In this document: piece after piece, positions 27,601-33,776 of the stretch
Position numbering within the stretch: the stretch's first letter is position 1
How the letters are laid out: each line of letters begins with the position of its first letter
Source: Agarivorans sp. TSD2052
GTDB lineage: Bacteria > Pseudomonadota > Gammaproteobacteria > Enterobacterales > Celerinatantimonadaceae
NCBI RefSeq assembly: GCF_023238625.1
Contig: NZ_CP096670.1
Span: 2,956,501-3,020,500, forward strand
DNA length: 64,000 nt
Direction: 5' to 3'
Translations under genes and position numbers: made by a program
The notes under the pieces: model-generated
Seen by the model: the letters and a program-made list of their open reading frames with translations, nothing else
Told to the model about the DNA's origin: nothing
The model's database searches: none

Positions 27601-30393
27601 AGTGTAAGTCCAGTGACCTAATTCATTGATTGATAGAGTACCAAACTGCCCTTGTAATGAGGTGGCCGCAAATTGGCTTTGCCCTGCATCGGGATCGGTT
27701 ACCGTCAGCAACCCATCGACTCGAAGCTCTTGTGATGAGACACCGCTATGAACGTCTTTATCTTCGGTTAAACTGGCTGTTGAAGTACCAGCAATTTGGG
27801 CTTTATCGTCAGTACCATTAATCGTGACAATGATTTTTTGTTCAGTGCCATCAACCGAGTGAACTAACACCATATCGGTGATGGACTCACCGGTTTTAAG
27901 GCCTTGAATGCTCGGCTGAGAGTTATAAGCAGTGTAGGTCCAATGGCCTAAATTGTTAATCGATAAAGTGCCGAATTGACCTTGTAATGAACCTGCTGAA
28001 AACTGGGCTTGGCCGTTGTCTAAATCGGTAACAGTAAGTGTGCCATCGACTCGAAGCTGGCCACTATGAACGCCTTTATCTTCGGTTAAACTGGCTGTTG
28101 AAGTACCAGCAATTTGGGCTTTATCGTCAGTACCATTGATGGTGACAGTGATTTTTTGCTCGGTACCGTCAACGCTATGCACCAATAATGAATCAGTTAG
28201 TAATTCACCGATTTTTAAGCTTTGAATAGTGGCTTGTGAATTATCGGCGGTGTAGGTCCAATGGCCTAATTCATTGATTGATAGAGTACCAAACTGCCCT
28301 TGTAATGAGGTGGCCGCAAATTGGTTTTGGCCTGCATCGGCATCAGTGATAGTCAACGCACCATCAACACGAAGTTGACCACCATGAACGTCTTTATCTT
28401 CGGTTAAATTGGCCGTTGAAGTGCCACCAATAATGGCTTTATCGTCAGTACCATTAATAGTTATTGTGATTTTTTGTTCAGTGCCATCCACAGAATGTAC
28501 AAGCACAGTGTCAGTCACTGACTCACCGGTTTTAAGCCCTTGAATACTCGGCTGAGAGTTATCGGCGGTATAGGTCCAGTGGCCTAATTCATTGATTGAT
28601 AGAGTACCAAACTGGCCTTGCAGGGTTTCCGCGCTGAACTGGGCTTGGCCATTGTCTACATCCGTAATAGTTAATGCGCCATCAGCAGTTAAGTTGCCAT
28701 GGGATACATTGATATCTTCAGTGATAGAGGCGTAGGTTTCTCCATCTGGTGACGGTGCACCTTTATCCAAGCCTGCAGAAGAACTTAAATGAGCATTTGA
28801 AATAACAGCTTTATCGTCGGTGCCATTAATCGTAATAGTGATCTTTTTCTCTGTGCCATCTACGCTATGTACTAACATAGTGTCAGTGAGAGACTCACTG
28901 GTTTTTAAGCCTTGAATGGCAGCTGAAGCATTGGCAACTGAGTAGGTCCAGTGGCCATCAGTATCTATTTGAAATTGGCCAAACTGCCCTTGTAATTGCT
29001 CACTAATAAATGACGCTTGTTGAGCATCGGGATCTTGTATCTGCAGCAGCCCTGCACAATGTAGCTCTCCCGCTTGAACATTTTTATCTTCTGTGACTAT
29101 CCCACTAAAGCTGCCGCTAATCGCGGCCTGCTCATTACTGCCCGTCACCAATACGCTAACGTCATGTTTCACTGCTTGACCAGAGCTATCGGTGACTGTT
29201 GCAACAAAATGCTCTACGACTTGTTGCCCTTCAGTTAAGGCTAAGGTCGCAGCAGATTTATTATCCAAAAGATATTGCCACTCTCCAGTGGTAGCGTTGA
29301 TGCTTAAACTGCCAAACTGGCCGTGCGGGTTAGCCAATGCCCATTGCAAATGTTCGTTATGGTCAGGATCAGTCGCCAGCAACTGCCCGTCAACTTTAGC
29401 TAATTTATCCATCTCTGCAACGCTGGCATGATGTAAACCCGATATCACCGGTAAGTCGTTACTGCCTTCAACTTCAATCGACACCAACATCTTTACATGC
29501 TGATGATTATTGTTAGTGGCAAATACGAGAAATTGCTCGGTATGGTGCTCGCATTCAGCCAGTGCATTGGTATCAACGCAAGAGTTATTCAACACATAAC
29601 GCCATTGACCTGTATCTGGATCAACCACTAACTGACCGTACTTACCACTTCCCGATTCTACTGACCAAGTAGCGCTTGCAGATCCTAAACCCGCAATATG
29701 TAACTCACCCGATACGGTGCTAGTTTGGTCTTCTTTTACTATTCCACTTTGTTGCTGCTTTCCTTCAGCATGCATGGCTATTGGCTGGGCTGCGCCACTT
29801 TGAAGATGCTTGACTTGAGCAATTTGCTTAACAGCTAAACTTGCTTGCAAGTGATGAGGCACAGGCTTGAACTCAGCGTTGTGAAGACTAGAGGCCAGCT
29901 CACTATTGCTTAAGAAAGAATGAGGTGAATACCATTGATTAGTGCCAAGTGGCTTTAGTCCCCCGCCTTGACCAATGCGGGGTGAACTACCTAGGGCATG
30001 TTCTGCAGCAGTAGCCTTAAGATCAAGCGCGGCTCCAGCTGACAGTTCTGAATTATCAGCATCAATTTTTTCGATGGGAGTATGTTGCTCGGCAGCAACA
30101 TGGTCTGGCTGAGCATCTTCAGCTTGCGGCTCATCTAATAGCGTAAGATCTCTATCAGCTTGCTCGGCACCGGCCAATAGCTGATGAGTTGATTTATCGG
30201 CAACTAAATCTTGATTACTTAAGCCTACTGTTTGTACATCACGTAACTCTTTTGCCTTAAGCCTTGCTACATCTTCATCGATACGTCTGGCTTTTTGTAT
30301 TCCTTTGTCTTTGTCGGCGGGTTTGGCAGCGCTGTTTTTAGCGCGCTTCTCATCAGCATTTCGCGATGATTTATCATGCTTGTCTTGAGTCAT
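12616..30393 (-). CDS. Giant type I-secreted adhesin (5925 residues) with VCBS, cadherin-like and LamG-like modules
   Basis: The protein starts 12 bases after the adaptor gene, with a GAGG ribosome site, and has no Sec signal. Approximate layout: residues 1-215 charged, Lys/Asp-rich leader; 216-430 two diverged VCBS-like units; 430-2050 fifteen VCBS-type units (consensus LGHWTYTADNSQ and VHSVDGTEQKITVTINGTDD); 2050-3490 alternating cadherin-like units (DVDxxD, FTPEKDYNG) and VCBS units; 3500-4050 and 4380-4930 two copies of a supermodule with LamG-like domains; 5030-5230 Ig-like; then more VCBS/cadherin-like units and an acidic C terminus (from about 5760) carrying the presumed type I export signal. 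Many Asp-rich motifs suggest calcium stiffening. I see no classic RTX nonapeptide array and no clear LapG-type cleavage motif. Predicted role: surface adhesion or biofilm. Confidence 0.93.
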   Translation of the reverse strand: MTQDKHDKSSRNADEKRAKNSAAKPADKDKGIQKARRIDEDVARLKAKELRDVQTVGLSNQDLVADKSTHQLLAGAEQADRDLTLLDEPQAEDAQPDHVAAEQHTPIEKIDADNSELSAGAALDLKATAAEHALGSSPRIGQGGGLKPLGTNQWYSPHSFLSNSELASSLHNAEFKPVPHHLQASLAVKQIAQVKHLQSGAAQPIAMHAEGKQQQSGIVKEDQTSTVSGELHIAGLGSASATWSVESGSGKYGQLVVDPDTGQWRYVLNNSCVDTNALAECEHHTEQFLVFATNNNHQHVKMLVSIEVEGSNDLPVISGLHHASVAEMDKLAKVDGQLLATDPDHNEHLQWALANPHGQFGSLSINATTGEWQYLLDNKSAATLALTEGQQVVEHFVATVTDSSGQAVKHDVSVLVTGSNEQAAISGSFSGIVTEDKNVQAGELHCAGLLQIQDPDAQQASFISEQLQGQFGQFQIDTDGHWTYSVANASAAIQGLKTSESLTDTMLVHSVDGTEKKITITINGTDDKAVISNAHLSSSAGLDKGAPSPDGETYASITEDINVSHGNLTADGALTITDVDNGQAQFSAETLQGQFGTLSINELGHWTYTADNSQPSIQGLKTGESVTDTVLVHSVDGTEQKITITINGTDDKAIIGGTSTANLTEDKDVHGGQLRVDGALTITDADAGQNQFAATSLQGQFGTLSINELGHWTYTADNSQATIQSLKIGELLTDSLLVHSVDGTEQKITVTINGTDDKAQIAGTSTASLTEDKGVHSGQLRVDGTLTVTDLDNGQAQFSAGSLQGQFGTLSINNLGHWTYTAYNSQPSIQGLKTGESITDMVLVHSVDGTEQKIIVTINGTDDKAQIAGTSTASLTEDKDVHSGVSSQELRVDGLLTVTDPDAGQSQFAATSLQGQFGTLSINELGHWTYTADNSQATIQGLKTGEALTDTLLVHGVDGTEQKITVTINGTDDKAVIGGTSTASLTEDKDVHSGISSQELRVDGALIITDVDSGQALFSAETLQGQFGTLTINNLGHWTYTADNSQATIQSLKTGESLTDSLLVHSVDGTEQKITVTINGTDDKAQIAGTSTASLTEDKDVHSGQLRVDGTLTVTDLDNGQAQFSAGSLQGQFGTLSINNLGHWTYTAYNSQPSIQGLKAGESITDMVLVHSVDGTEQKITVTINGTDDKAIIAGTSTASLTEDKDVHSGVSSQELRVDGALTVTDADNGQAQFTATSLQGQFGTLSINELGHWTYTTDNSQPTIQGLKTGESVTDTVFVHSVDGTEQKIIVTIDGTDDKAQIAGAFTANLTEDKDVHSGQLRVDGALTVTDADNGEAQFTATSLQGQFGTLSINELGHWTYTADNSQATIQGLKNGEALTDTLLVHSVDGTEQKITVTINGTDDKAQIAGTSRASLTEDKDVHSGQLKIDGSLTVTDSDNGQSQFAATSLQGQFGILSINNLGHWIYTADNSQPSIQGLKTGESVTDAVLVHSIDGTEQKITVTINGTDDKAQIAGASTANITEDKDVRQGQLRVDGALNVTDSDNGQAQFSAETLKGQFGTLTINELGHWTYTAENSQATIQGLKTGEALTDTLVVHSVDGTEQKITVTINGTDDKAVIAGTATASLTEDKDVHSGLLRVDGALTITDSDNGQAQFSAETLQGQFGTLTINNLGHWTYTADNSQATIQGLKTGESVTDTLLVHSVDGTEQQVTVTINGTDDKAVIAGSATASLTEDKEVHAGQLRADGALTVTDLDNGQAQFQAESLQGQYGTLTLNSLGHWTYTADNSKPIIQGLQTGESLTDTLVVHSVDGTSKQISVTINGSDDKAVIAGTATANLTEDKEVHAGQLRADGALTVTDLDNGQAQFQAESLQGQYGTLTLNNLGHWTYIADNSKPTIQGLQSGESLTDSLVVHSVDGTSQQISVTINGSDDKAVIAGTSTANLTEDKEVHAGQLRVDGALTVTDLDNGQAQFQAESLQGQYGTLTLNNLGHWTYTADNSKPVIQGLQTGESLTDTLVVHSVDGTSQQISITINGSNDKPIVTAWTQLASGTEDKPVTIKTADLLKHATDVDATDILQVDNLHATNGHLTDNKDGSYTFTPDKDFNGEVRLTYNVIDGHGGSVGTQAKFDLAAAPDQAVITDAQTDDNLRGVTEDRGYIDTHYKLHYNGQLNIHDPDVGQDHFDPNIGPQTYEGIGYDTKLGGHVVLTPDGHYTYTLDNRKVQNLAEGEVKQDSVVIRSADGTAHTIELSVHGTNDRPTIAAQSHSLIEGGAILHGKMVGQDVDTGAVLQYSAPKIDGLIFNSDGSYSFDPSNSSYQSLSAGTTKTLTIPVTITDEHNAHSTQNLSIIITGVNNAAVIGGVDTGDVNEATAGRDMSPDYAQSGMSLLGRSPLYANGAMTITDLDAGEETFNSRGLGYNYTGKYGDLMLREDGSWSYYADAGNIGIKGGRSTSRGTEIDHLGDGQTLTDTITVYSKDGTAHDIVITIHGSNDRPYCSSEVTLNVGSEDTRQTITAAQLLSNTVDVDRNDAGLLTIENLHVDHGSIAINPDGSYLFTPEKDYNGAVKFNYDIKDGHGGITHTQAKLTLTASQDAATFTGDSTGDVHEGHTFTAVDGTVSNGSVGDRSPDHQHGNIGKLWNDEIHTDGHLNINDADSGESHAQTGIYHGNFGQVILQTNGDWSYYASIGQDATGRTIDKLGQGQSLTDTVTIKSSDGTPHNIVITIHGSNDRPYCSSEVQLNAGTEDTRQTITVAQLLTNTVDVDNNDIGLLTIENLHPDHGSIATNSDGSFSFTPEKDYNGQVHFTYDVKDGHGGITHTSASTTLSAVNDNPDVSPLADSIKEGASHNLDLLTGATDIEGDTLHIEQLTYSIDGAPSTTQLPSGLSLAADGHTLMIDATDPAYNHLANGQSLKIAVSYLVNDGHGGQSQQTANLTIQGTDDKATLVSNVIQLTETQALDSQFKTYKGNLQLVDPDTGDKTHFAQLSGTYLGQGFAPGNLDVWSDGSYQFRLEGASNRHADDLISSLHTGESLEIPYEVKTSDGQTLTIMVKVIGEDNQARIEVGRYSSFNEHAYEDNLSPGSTPNQIYSGGNLHVIDPDHDQAGFIAQNLTTPEGGHFFINARGNWAYTIDNDKLQHLGAGQSYQKTFTVESIDGSAHQNITVTVHGTNDAPVVSAQVQLAAGTEDTDIQLSTAELIANATDVDDNDAGQLSIANLTADHGTITVNPNGTFTFHPQKDYNGQVHFSYDVKDAHGGVTHTGATTTLAAVQDSAVITEVNTGSIIEDGPHGSNTNGTVNEIATGTLNVTDPDSGENAFRYSQFGETKIHDPFGGMLRIDNGGSWGYSVNNANLQHLAEGQTEVVIYRVHSKDGTPYDLHINVTGTNDAPTVNQVHLTNGTEDVSYQMQASQFGFSDVDSGDTLHSISLTNLPSLTEGKFVLDGHDVSANQIIDVGDISKLQFIPAKDFHGDVHFSYTVNDGHVDSAPATGSLNIASVEDLLIDSGVRDLGVTDEDTSTHFTEAQLLEHLSDVDGPLHVSGLPTSAHGAVTANASGGYDFTPTPNYHGPAEIDYKVTDGSTEYAKTAQLSVTPITDTAQVGLSMTAQQQVMQLGTDGSASAMNNGGLQTGDQINSVAVEFNVIGGPQVTSGSTHGATYFSYANSESDNEMYAWKPSNLTIAIHGTEYATGIDTTQDTATHRYSILWDSNTGVLQVLVDGDVKFTHANVHKGQPMNGHGTLAIGQDQDVVHGQKFVLEDGSHKSHGFGVNDAFHGQIFSTSMVTNHPVAPASLQHAPLANTVDKDNGLVIDMRMSASGQLVDMTGHHQLTSFGSLTSHTVSVDTGVAIPNSDSLLNLSPHIVDPVDPDDHISKVELLGLISGTVITDGTPGHNHVVSSMTDALNIQGWDLDHLTAQLPGGNNHNMDIIVRVETTGPDGATSTTEAHQPLVLDPTKPIPNAVISGDDNKTTDEDTSISGQLLITDTDAAQAHFDTTPIDGKYGHLTIDSDGHWTYTPNATANALNKTDHVQDALIVTSLDGTQHQIVVNIDGRDDNPIVTELAAPKTVIEDGGHDHVRTSGMLSISDPDTGDTHSITEQTDVLGTYGHFSIAANGGWHYELDNALPATQALTEGQHVTETFNVVVTDNEGGQTTHTMHFDVQGSNEAPTITASTISAYEDTDYHFTKADFGFTDSDGGSLEHLTITELPPKSQGELSLNGHAITANQQISNADIPNLVFTPNLNFNGNVNFKYSVSDGHDSSAEAQATIDVASRNDAPTITPNSLSGTEDNTYSFNEADFGFTDVDNGDTLNHITITDLPDIADGKLTLNGVEVTTNQQISATDIGQLKFEPSANFHGDVDFAYSVNDGHVDSAPARASIHIASVDDPLIDSGMRDLGTTDEDTTTHFTDAQLLANLSDADGALHISGVPTSTHGTVTANASGGYDFTPNANYHGPAEIDYKVSDGTTEYAQTAHLSVSSVTDAATTSLSAEVQRTAFGLTSSSDHGYIKPHGDQIESGGDLHAFTAEFTYIHDPKITIGTYQDFVMFHGVKPDGTPDMDGVNFGMWTFGGNLKFTSSHISGDNGNPGVNFNDGQDHRITMTWDGKTDTALLYDNGVLKVTVHGFAGSDHIAANPFLNVGSKYVPGHFAGQDKFPGRLLSTSFASQALTPEQIQHGPVYESVSKNNGLLIDIRSDSHGLISDQTGHHQLDIADLHTFTGEMVNTGSTALAPGDVLHMHLSVAAPIDHDDVLSKIEILGLAKGTILSDGHHSLTIGSAVQHADVTGWDLDKVTATLPAHGDQNMLMQLVATTTGPDGISTTDSAKLPIILDVNSPVPDAVITGDEQLTTDEVSTVSGQLTITDTDPSQAHFIAEVIPSAHGQFTIKADGSWEFTPSKLAETLTQNHNATDIVTVKTLDGTEQQLSVTLIGSDTAPTTVTTDLGMVESGHTHDFQATDLLANVTDVDTSAAGLSIVAGSLLSPHGTVVTNPDGSYSFTANPGFVGNDLAISFKISDGHNTIDANAIIDVTPSLAITRLERDTGVSDSDFVTSDGHIILYGTGEPGSTIQGSGILSGPKAIVDANGHWKMDVSATDRADGTYTLTVFEVKADGSYAQAHHKITIDTAKPTLSIDPISNDDWVNHHDHQQDLTITGATTHVADGNSVDVIVAGTHYSASVNNNHWQLVIPANQVANISDNAYQVHAEVIATATGDTAQVQRQLVVSADLSTLVQTQAVEEDSKTTAAGTIFAVGASETVTTAGILQGNYGTLQMNADGSYQYTLDNNAAAIQQMGQTDSHADNFFISYTNNHGDIKHAVVNIGIHGTNDAPLLTGTFEISRSITTGSMTNTHSFGYINIDDIDAGDNLNIEYVDSQGGHHLLDFTSGNSNKIDVQGIGHFSIDADGRWDFTFSHSGPERDKLDQEVAAGKIHTETVTLKVTDGSGQSREEHLTVHIGDGKTGPQIFGASESVVTEDKVTQSHGLLDLLVGDVKVANGVTWELQPGAHPQYGDLTLNSDGSWQYQANNDSARVQALAEGERLEETIMVTATDSLGHSVDQAMKLVIIGTNDVPVVGHALANTVVEDHLLTLSKADLLANVHDTDAKDVLDVSHLSIVGGGTITQQGDHWVINPRVNYNGELRLNYTVTDGHVDIDNSMAIHVSPDADTPTMIFTKHVGDLASPLDTMAISGNENSDLALNINVSSPDTNETLTVEITGVPPGASLSAGTENNGIWTLQQSELTNLKVIPEADFHGHFDLSVSAISRDGSEQTSVSQTIGVDVLAAPVLAGIGQSDAPQSDTETDTLTFSSSVDADFSDAVSTGMNNDPIAPVDHYFQMLGMSRDDTPLESLAGDQTDILPEFNVDNPLADADDLALQSSDPFDNPLAEGEDQHHQLDDVQDNNHNHSQLVDDNTAVDSHDDLLHQALNDMHNQW
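15600..17250 (-). repeat. Second copy of the adhesin supermodule (cadherin-like, LamG-like, Ig-like, VCBS)
   Basis: This block encodes in order a cadherin-like unit starting PLIDSGMRDLG, a LamG-like domain (about 16370-16970), an Ig-like unit containing GWDLDKVTATLP, and a VCBS unit. It parallels the block at 18240-19905 module by module with diverged sequence, so the duplication is old. Boundaries are approximate. Confidence 0.75.
18240..19905 (-). repeat. First copy of the adhesin supermodule
   Basis: Same order as the block at 15600-17250: cadherin-like unit starting LLIDSGVRDLG, LamG-like domain (about 19010-19620), Ig-like unit with GWDLDHLTAQLP, VCBS unit with SDGHWTYTPNA. The LamG-like parts are the most diverged, suggesting different ligands. 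Boundaries are approximate. Confidence 0.75.
24230..28780 (-). repeat. Tandem array of about 14 near-identical VCBS units, about 318 or 330 bp each
   Basis: Each unit encodes about 106 residues, from the TEDKDVHSG region through LGHWTYTADNS to TINGTDDKA. Several units carry a four-residue insertion (SSQE type) giving 110. A further, more diverged unit precedes the array. Units in the 25.2-28.7 kb part are closest to each other. A stretch of roughly 520 bp near 26740-27260 recurs with few differences at 27718-28240, an offset of exactly 978 bp (three units), pointing to recent unequal exchange. Confidence 0.9.
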
Positions 30394-30405
30394 AATTTGC
30401 CTCGA

Positions 30406-31731
30406 TTAACGTTCGCCAAAGGCTGTCGTGATGTTGGTAAACACCGGTTTCCACAAATACTGGAATACCGTCTTATCACCGGTAACAATATCTACCTCGC
30501 CGGTCATACCCGGAATCAATCCAAAACGCTCAGGATCATCGTTAAAATAGGGCTTCTCAATACTGATTTTAACCTTATAAAAAACACCGCCTTTCTCATC
30601 AGTGTCAGTAGAGGGCGAAATCCTCTGCACCACGCCGTCTAAAGCACCGTATCGGCTGTAATCAAAGGCATCTATTTTGATTCTTGCGGTTTGCCCTTCA
30701 CTAACAAAGCCAATGTCACGTGGCGAAAGCTTCGCTTCAATTAATGCTTCTTTGGTGGTGGGTACTATTACCGCCACTGTCCCACCGGGGGCAATAACAC
30801 TGCCTGAAGACGTAGTGGGTATCGATTGAACAATGCCATCAACTGGCGCTAATACCGTAGTTTGAGATACTTGAGAATCTGAAGATCTTAAGCGAGCCTC
30901 AATACCCAATAATTCAGCTTGGGCATCAGCACGTTTTTCGCCCACTTGATTAAACAAAGCCGCGTTTTTTTGCTCTAGTTGCTTAGTTAAATTTGTGAGA
31001 TTTTTGCTTAATACTTCTTCCTTACCCTCTAAAGACTTAAGCTCGCGGACATATGAATCTAACTTTTGTTGCGCTTCAAGTACTTGGAGTTTAGAGACCA
31101 CTTGAATACCACTAGGAGACTTCATCATATTGATGGTTTTGCGGGAGGCTGAAATTTGGTCTTTCAAAGCCGGGACTTCATTTTCTATCGCAGCTAGCTC
31201 CGCTTTAGATTTAGCGATTTCTGATTCACTGAGCGCTGATGTTGCGGCTAGCTCATCGTTCATCCGTTTTAGAGCCGAAATATGCTGCTTAAGTAATTTA
31301 GGGTATTCGCTTTCAAAAGCAGAGAAATCAGCAGTACGTTGCTCAACAAAGGCATTGTAACGCTCCATTCTCAGCTCTAAGTTAGCTTGCTTACTGGATA
31401 ACTCTTGTTCCAATGATTGGCTATCAATAGCCACAAAATTAGCTAATATATCGCCTTTTTTAACAACATCACCTTCTTCAACACTAACCGATGCTAATGT
31501 TCCACCGAGCTGGCTTTGAATCACTTGCCTATGCCCGAGGGGGACCACTTGACCTTTTGCTTTAGCAATTTCTTCAACGGTGGTAAAAATCGACCATAGC
31601 AGCACAGCCAACACTGAAAACGCTATAAATAAGCCGATACGACGGATCAGTTTTCGCTCGGTTGGCGCTTCAATTGCGTCAGTAAATTCATGCTCGGGCC
31701 AAACTCGATTAGCCAATTGACGTTTATCCAT
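30406..31731 (-). CDS. HlyD-family periplasmic adaptor of the type I secretion system
   Basis: ATG at 31731 (MDKRQLANRVWPEHEF) gives 441 residues and lies just after the stop of the upstream ABC gene; an earlier in-frame ATG at 31791 would overlap that gene by 56 bases. One membrane segment lies near residues 32-55, followed by a lipoyl-like part (VIQSQLGGTLASVSVEEGDVVKKGD), a long coiled-coil hairpin (about 105-260), then the second lipoyl half (VLAPVDGIVQSIP) and beta-barrel with IKIDAFDYSRYGALDGVV, the standard HlyD/LapC ending. It would link the ABC exporter to a TolC-like channel, which is not in the window. Confidence 0.93.
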   Translation of the reverse strand: MDKRQLANRVWPEHEFTDAIEAPTERKLIRRIGLFIAFSVLAVLLWSIFTTVEEIAKAKGQVVPLGHRQVIQSQLGGTLASVSVEEGDVVKKGDILANFVAIDSQSLEQELSSKQANLELRMERYNAFVEQRTADFSAFESEYPKLLKQHISALKRMNDELAATSALSESEIAKSKAELAAIENEVPALKDQISASRKTINMMKSPSGIQVVSKLQVLEAQQKLDSYVRELKSLEGKEEVLSKNLTNLTKQLEQKNAALFNQVGEKRADAQAELLGIEARLRSSDSQVSQTTVLAPVDGIVQSIPTTSSGSVIAPGGTVAVIVPTTKEALIEAKLSPRDIGFVSEGQTARIKIDAFDYSRYGALDGVVQRISPSTDTDEKGGVFYKVKISIEKPYFNDDPERFGLIPGMTGEVDIVTGDKTVFQYLWKPVFTNITTAFGER

Positions 31732-31735
31732 AATA

Positions 31736-33775
31736 TTACTGCTCCGCTTCGGCATTTTGTTGAGGGATTGGGCCAACGTATACCGCAGCACCTTTATCTA
31801 AAATAATGACTTTATCGGCCAGTTTAATTAACTCTTGGTCGTGGCTACTAAATAATACGGTGGCTTTCCCCTTTAAGGCTTTTAACGTAGAAATAAATTG
31901 CAGCCTAGCATGAGGGTTTCGATTGGCTAAGGGTTCGTCCATAACTAAGAACGTGGATTGCTTTAACAATGATCTAGCTAAACTGATATAGCTGCCTTCC
32001 ACTGCCGATAGCATTGCGCTATCCCCGCCAACAATCTGCGTATCCAGTTGCTGATCTAACGAATCAAACAAGGCTTGACCACCAGCAGCTATCAAAGCAT
32101 CAATCAGTTGTTGGTCGCTGGCGTCAGCTCGCGCCACTCTTAAGTTTTCAGCTAAAGTACCTGGGAACAAGTCAGGTTCAGCGGGACAAAATCCCACCCA
32201 GCTTCGTAATAACTCTGGGTCATATTGGCGAATATTTTTACCGTTTAAAGCAACATAACCAGCTTGTGCTTCAATCACTCCTATTGCCGATAGCAACAAA
32301 GAGGTTTTACCGCAGCCATTAGGGCCAATTATCGCCACTAACTCTCCGCTTTCGATATCAGCCGCCACACCTGACAAGGCGGGCTCCATCTCTGCGGTAT
32401 ACCGCAGAGTAAGATGCTGAAAAGACAAGCTAGGTGGCTTATTGGTATCTGCTACGTCTAGCCGCAATGCACTATTTTCAGTTTGAACCTGCATGAAACG
32501 GTCAAACTGTTCGGCAGCGTTTTGTAACAAGGTGAACTTTTGTGAAGAGCTAAAGGCCAGTTGTGCGGGGCCAGTAATGCGCCAAATTAACATGACACAA
32601 GCAATTAACGCGCCAGCCGAAATGCTTTGGTTCAATACCAAAAAAATGCCACAAAAAACGGTAACCAAGGCAGTGCTTAAGCTCAAAGCATGTGCCACTG
32701 CCGCCATCAGTCCATTGCGAGCTGCATAGCGGAAGTTTTGTCGACTATTTTCCCGGCACAGTCGCGCAAATTTAGTCGTCCAAGCATCAACGTGGCCAGC
32801 AGCTTTTAACTGCAATAGGTTTTTAGATAATTCGTTGAGTACGTTTTGGTATTCACTGGACACTGTAGGAGAAGCACTTTGTATATACCCCCGCATCAAC
32901 CGCATCACCAAATAAAACACCACCAACATAACCAGAGGCACCAGGACTAACCACCCACTTAGCAAGGTAATCGCTGCCAAGGCTATAATAGTAAACGGTA
33001 AATCAATTAACCCTCCTGCCGCAGGCCCCGATAGCACCGTTCTTACTTTTTCAGCGTTGCGCATACGAGCAATATGATTAGAAATACCCACTCGCGATAA
33101 CACCGTTAAAGGCATACTTAACAAGCGCTGGAAGGTGAGTTCTGATAGGTCTCTAGCCATACGGTTACTAGCCGACGACATCACTTTGGCGCGAATTAAC
33201 CGAGCCGCCACTAAAATACTTAAGGCCAATGCTGCTCCCAGCGCGATACTGGGTAATACTTCGGGGGTCTGCCCGCCAATCACTCTGTCGTAAACGGCCA
33301 TGGTAAATAAAGGCACCGCCAAACCTGTAAGGCTAGACAACAAACTCAGCCAAAATACCGGCCTATACCACTTACTGCGTTTACTGAGTTGCGCGGCAAA
33401 AGCTTTAGCCGACGAACCTTGCAGCGGTAATTGTTCAATCATAATTAAATGGACATCATCACTTAATATGCTTGAATCACATGGCTGCCACTGCTGTTCA
33501 AACTGCTCTAACACTTCGCCATGACGACGCAACAGCATCGGTGCTTGTCGCTCAGATATCAGTACAAAAGGGTGAGCGGCTTGAGCGACCAATGAAGGGA
33601 TATGCCGATGCACTGAATAGCCAATGTGATACTTTTTAAGCGACTCAACAAAAGCCACTACATCTATGTGTTGTTGGCGGGGGTCTTCAGCCACATTGTT
33701 GGCTTGAGAGTATAAACCCAACTGCTGTAACAGCTGAACAAGAAGAGGTTTCAAATCATTCACTTGATTATTCAT
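31736..33775 (-). CDS. Type I secretion ABC half-transporter with intact Walker A but altered signature motif
   Basis: ATG at 33775 follows a GAGGGGG ribosome site and begins one base after the upstream stop (679 residues); an earlier ATG at 33805 is less likely. Residues about 1-125 form a soluble N-terminal domain comparable in position to the C39-like domain of LapB/HlyB exporters, without a visible catalytic Cys. Membrane segments span about 140-420. In the ATPase domain, Walker A is GPNGCGKTS and Walker B FLVMDEP, with a histidine switch SSHD. The expected LSGGQ is replaced by LSAVEGS, and the Q-loop region reads CPAEPDLFPGT without the usual Gln. It probably pairs with the upstream ABC protein as a heterodimer exporting the adhesin. 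Confidence 0.9.
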   Translation of the reverse strand: MNNQVNDLKPLLVQLLQQLGLYSQANNVAEDPRQQHIDVVAFVESLKKYHIGYSVHRHIPSLVAQAAHPFVLISERQAPMLLRRHGEVLEQFEQQWQPCDSSILSDDVHLIMIEQLPLQGSSAKAFAAQLSKRSKWYRPVFWLSLLSSLTGLAVPLFTMAVYDRVIGGQTPEVLPSIALGAALALSILVAARLIRAKVMSSASNRMARDLSELTFQRLLSMPLTVLSRVGISNHIARMRNAEKVRTVLSGPAAGGLIDLPFTIIALAAITLLSGWLVLVPLVMLVVFYLVMRLMRGYIQSASPTVSSEYQNVLNELSKNLLQLKAAGHVDAWTTKFARLCRENSRQNFRYAARNGLMAAVAHALSLSTALVTVFCGIFLVLNQSISAGALIACVMLIWRITGPAQLAFSSSQKFTLLQNAAEQFDRFMQVQTENSALRLDVADTNKPPSLSFQHLTLRYTAEMEPALSGVAADIESGELVAIIGPNGCGKTSLLLSAIGVIEAQAGYVALNGKNIRQYDPELLRSWVGFCPAEPDLFPGTLAENLRVARADASDQQLIDALIAAGGQALFDSLDQQLDTQIVGGDSAMLSAVEGSYISLARSLLKQSTFLVMDEPLANRNPHARLQFISTLKALKGKATVLFSSHDQELIKLADKVIILDKGAAVYVGPIPQQNAEAEQ

Positions 33776-33776
33776 A

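Noticed and set aside
24230-28780. Possible CRISPR-like array because of regular repeats
   Set aside because: Unit length is about 318-330 bp, the repeats are in frame within one protein, and no spacer structure or cas gene is present.
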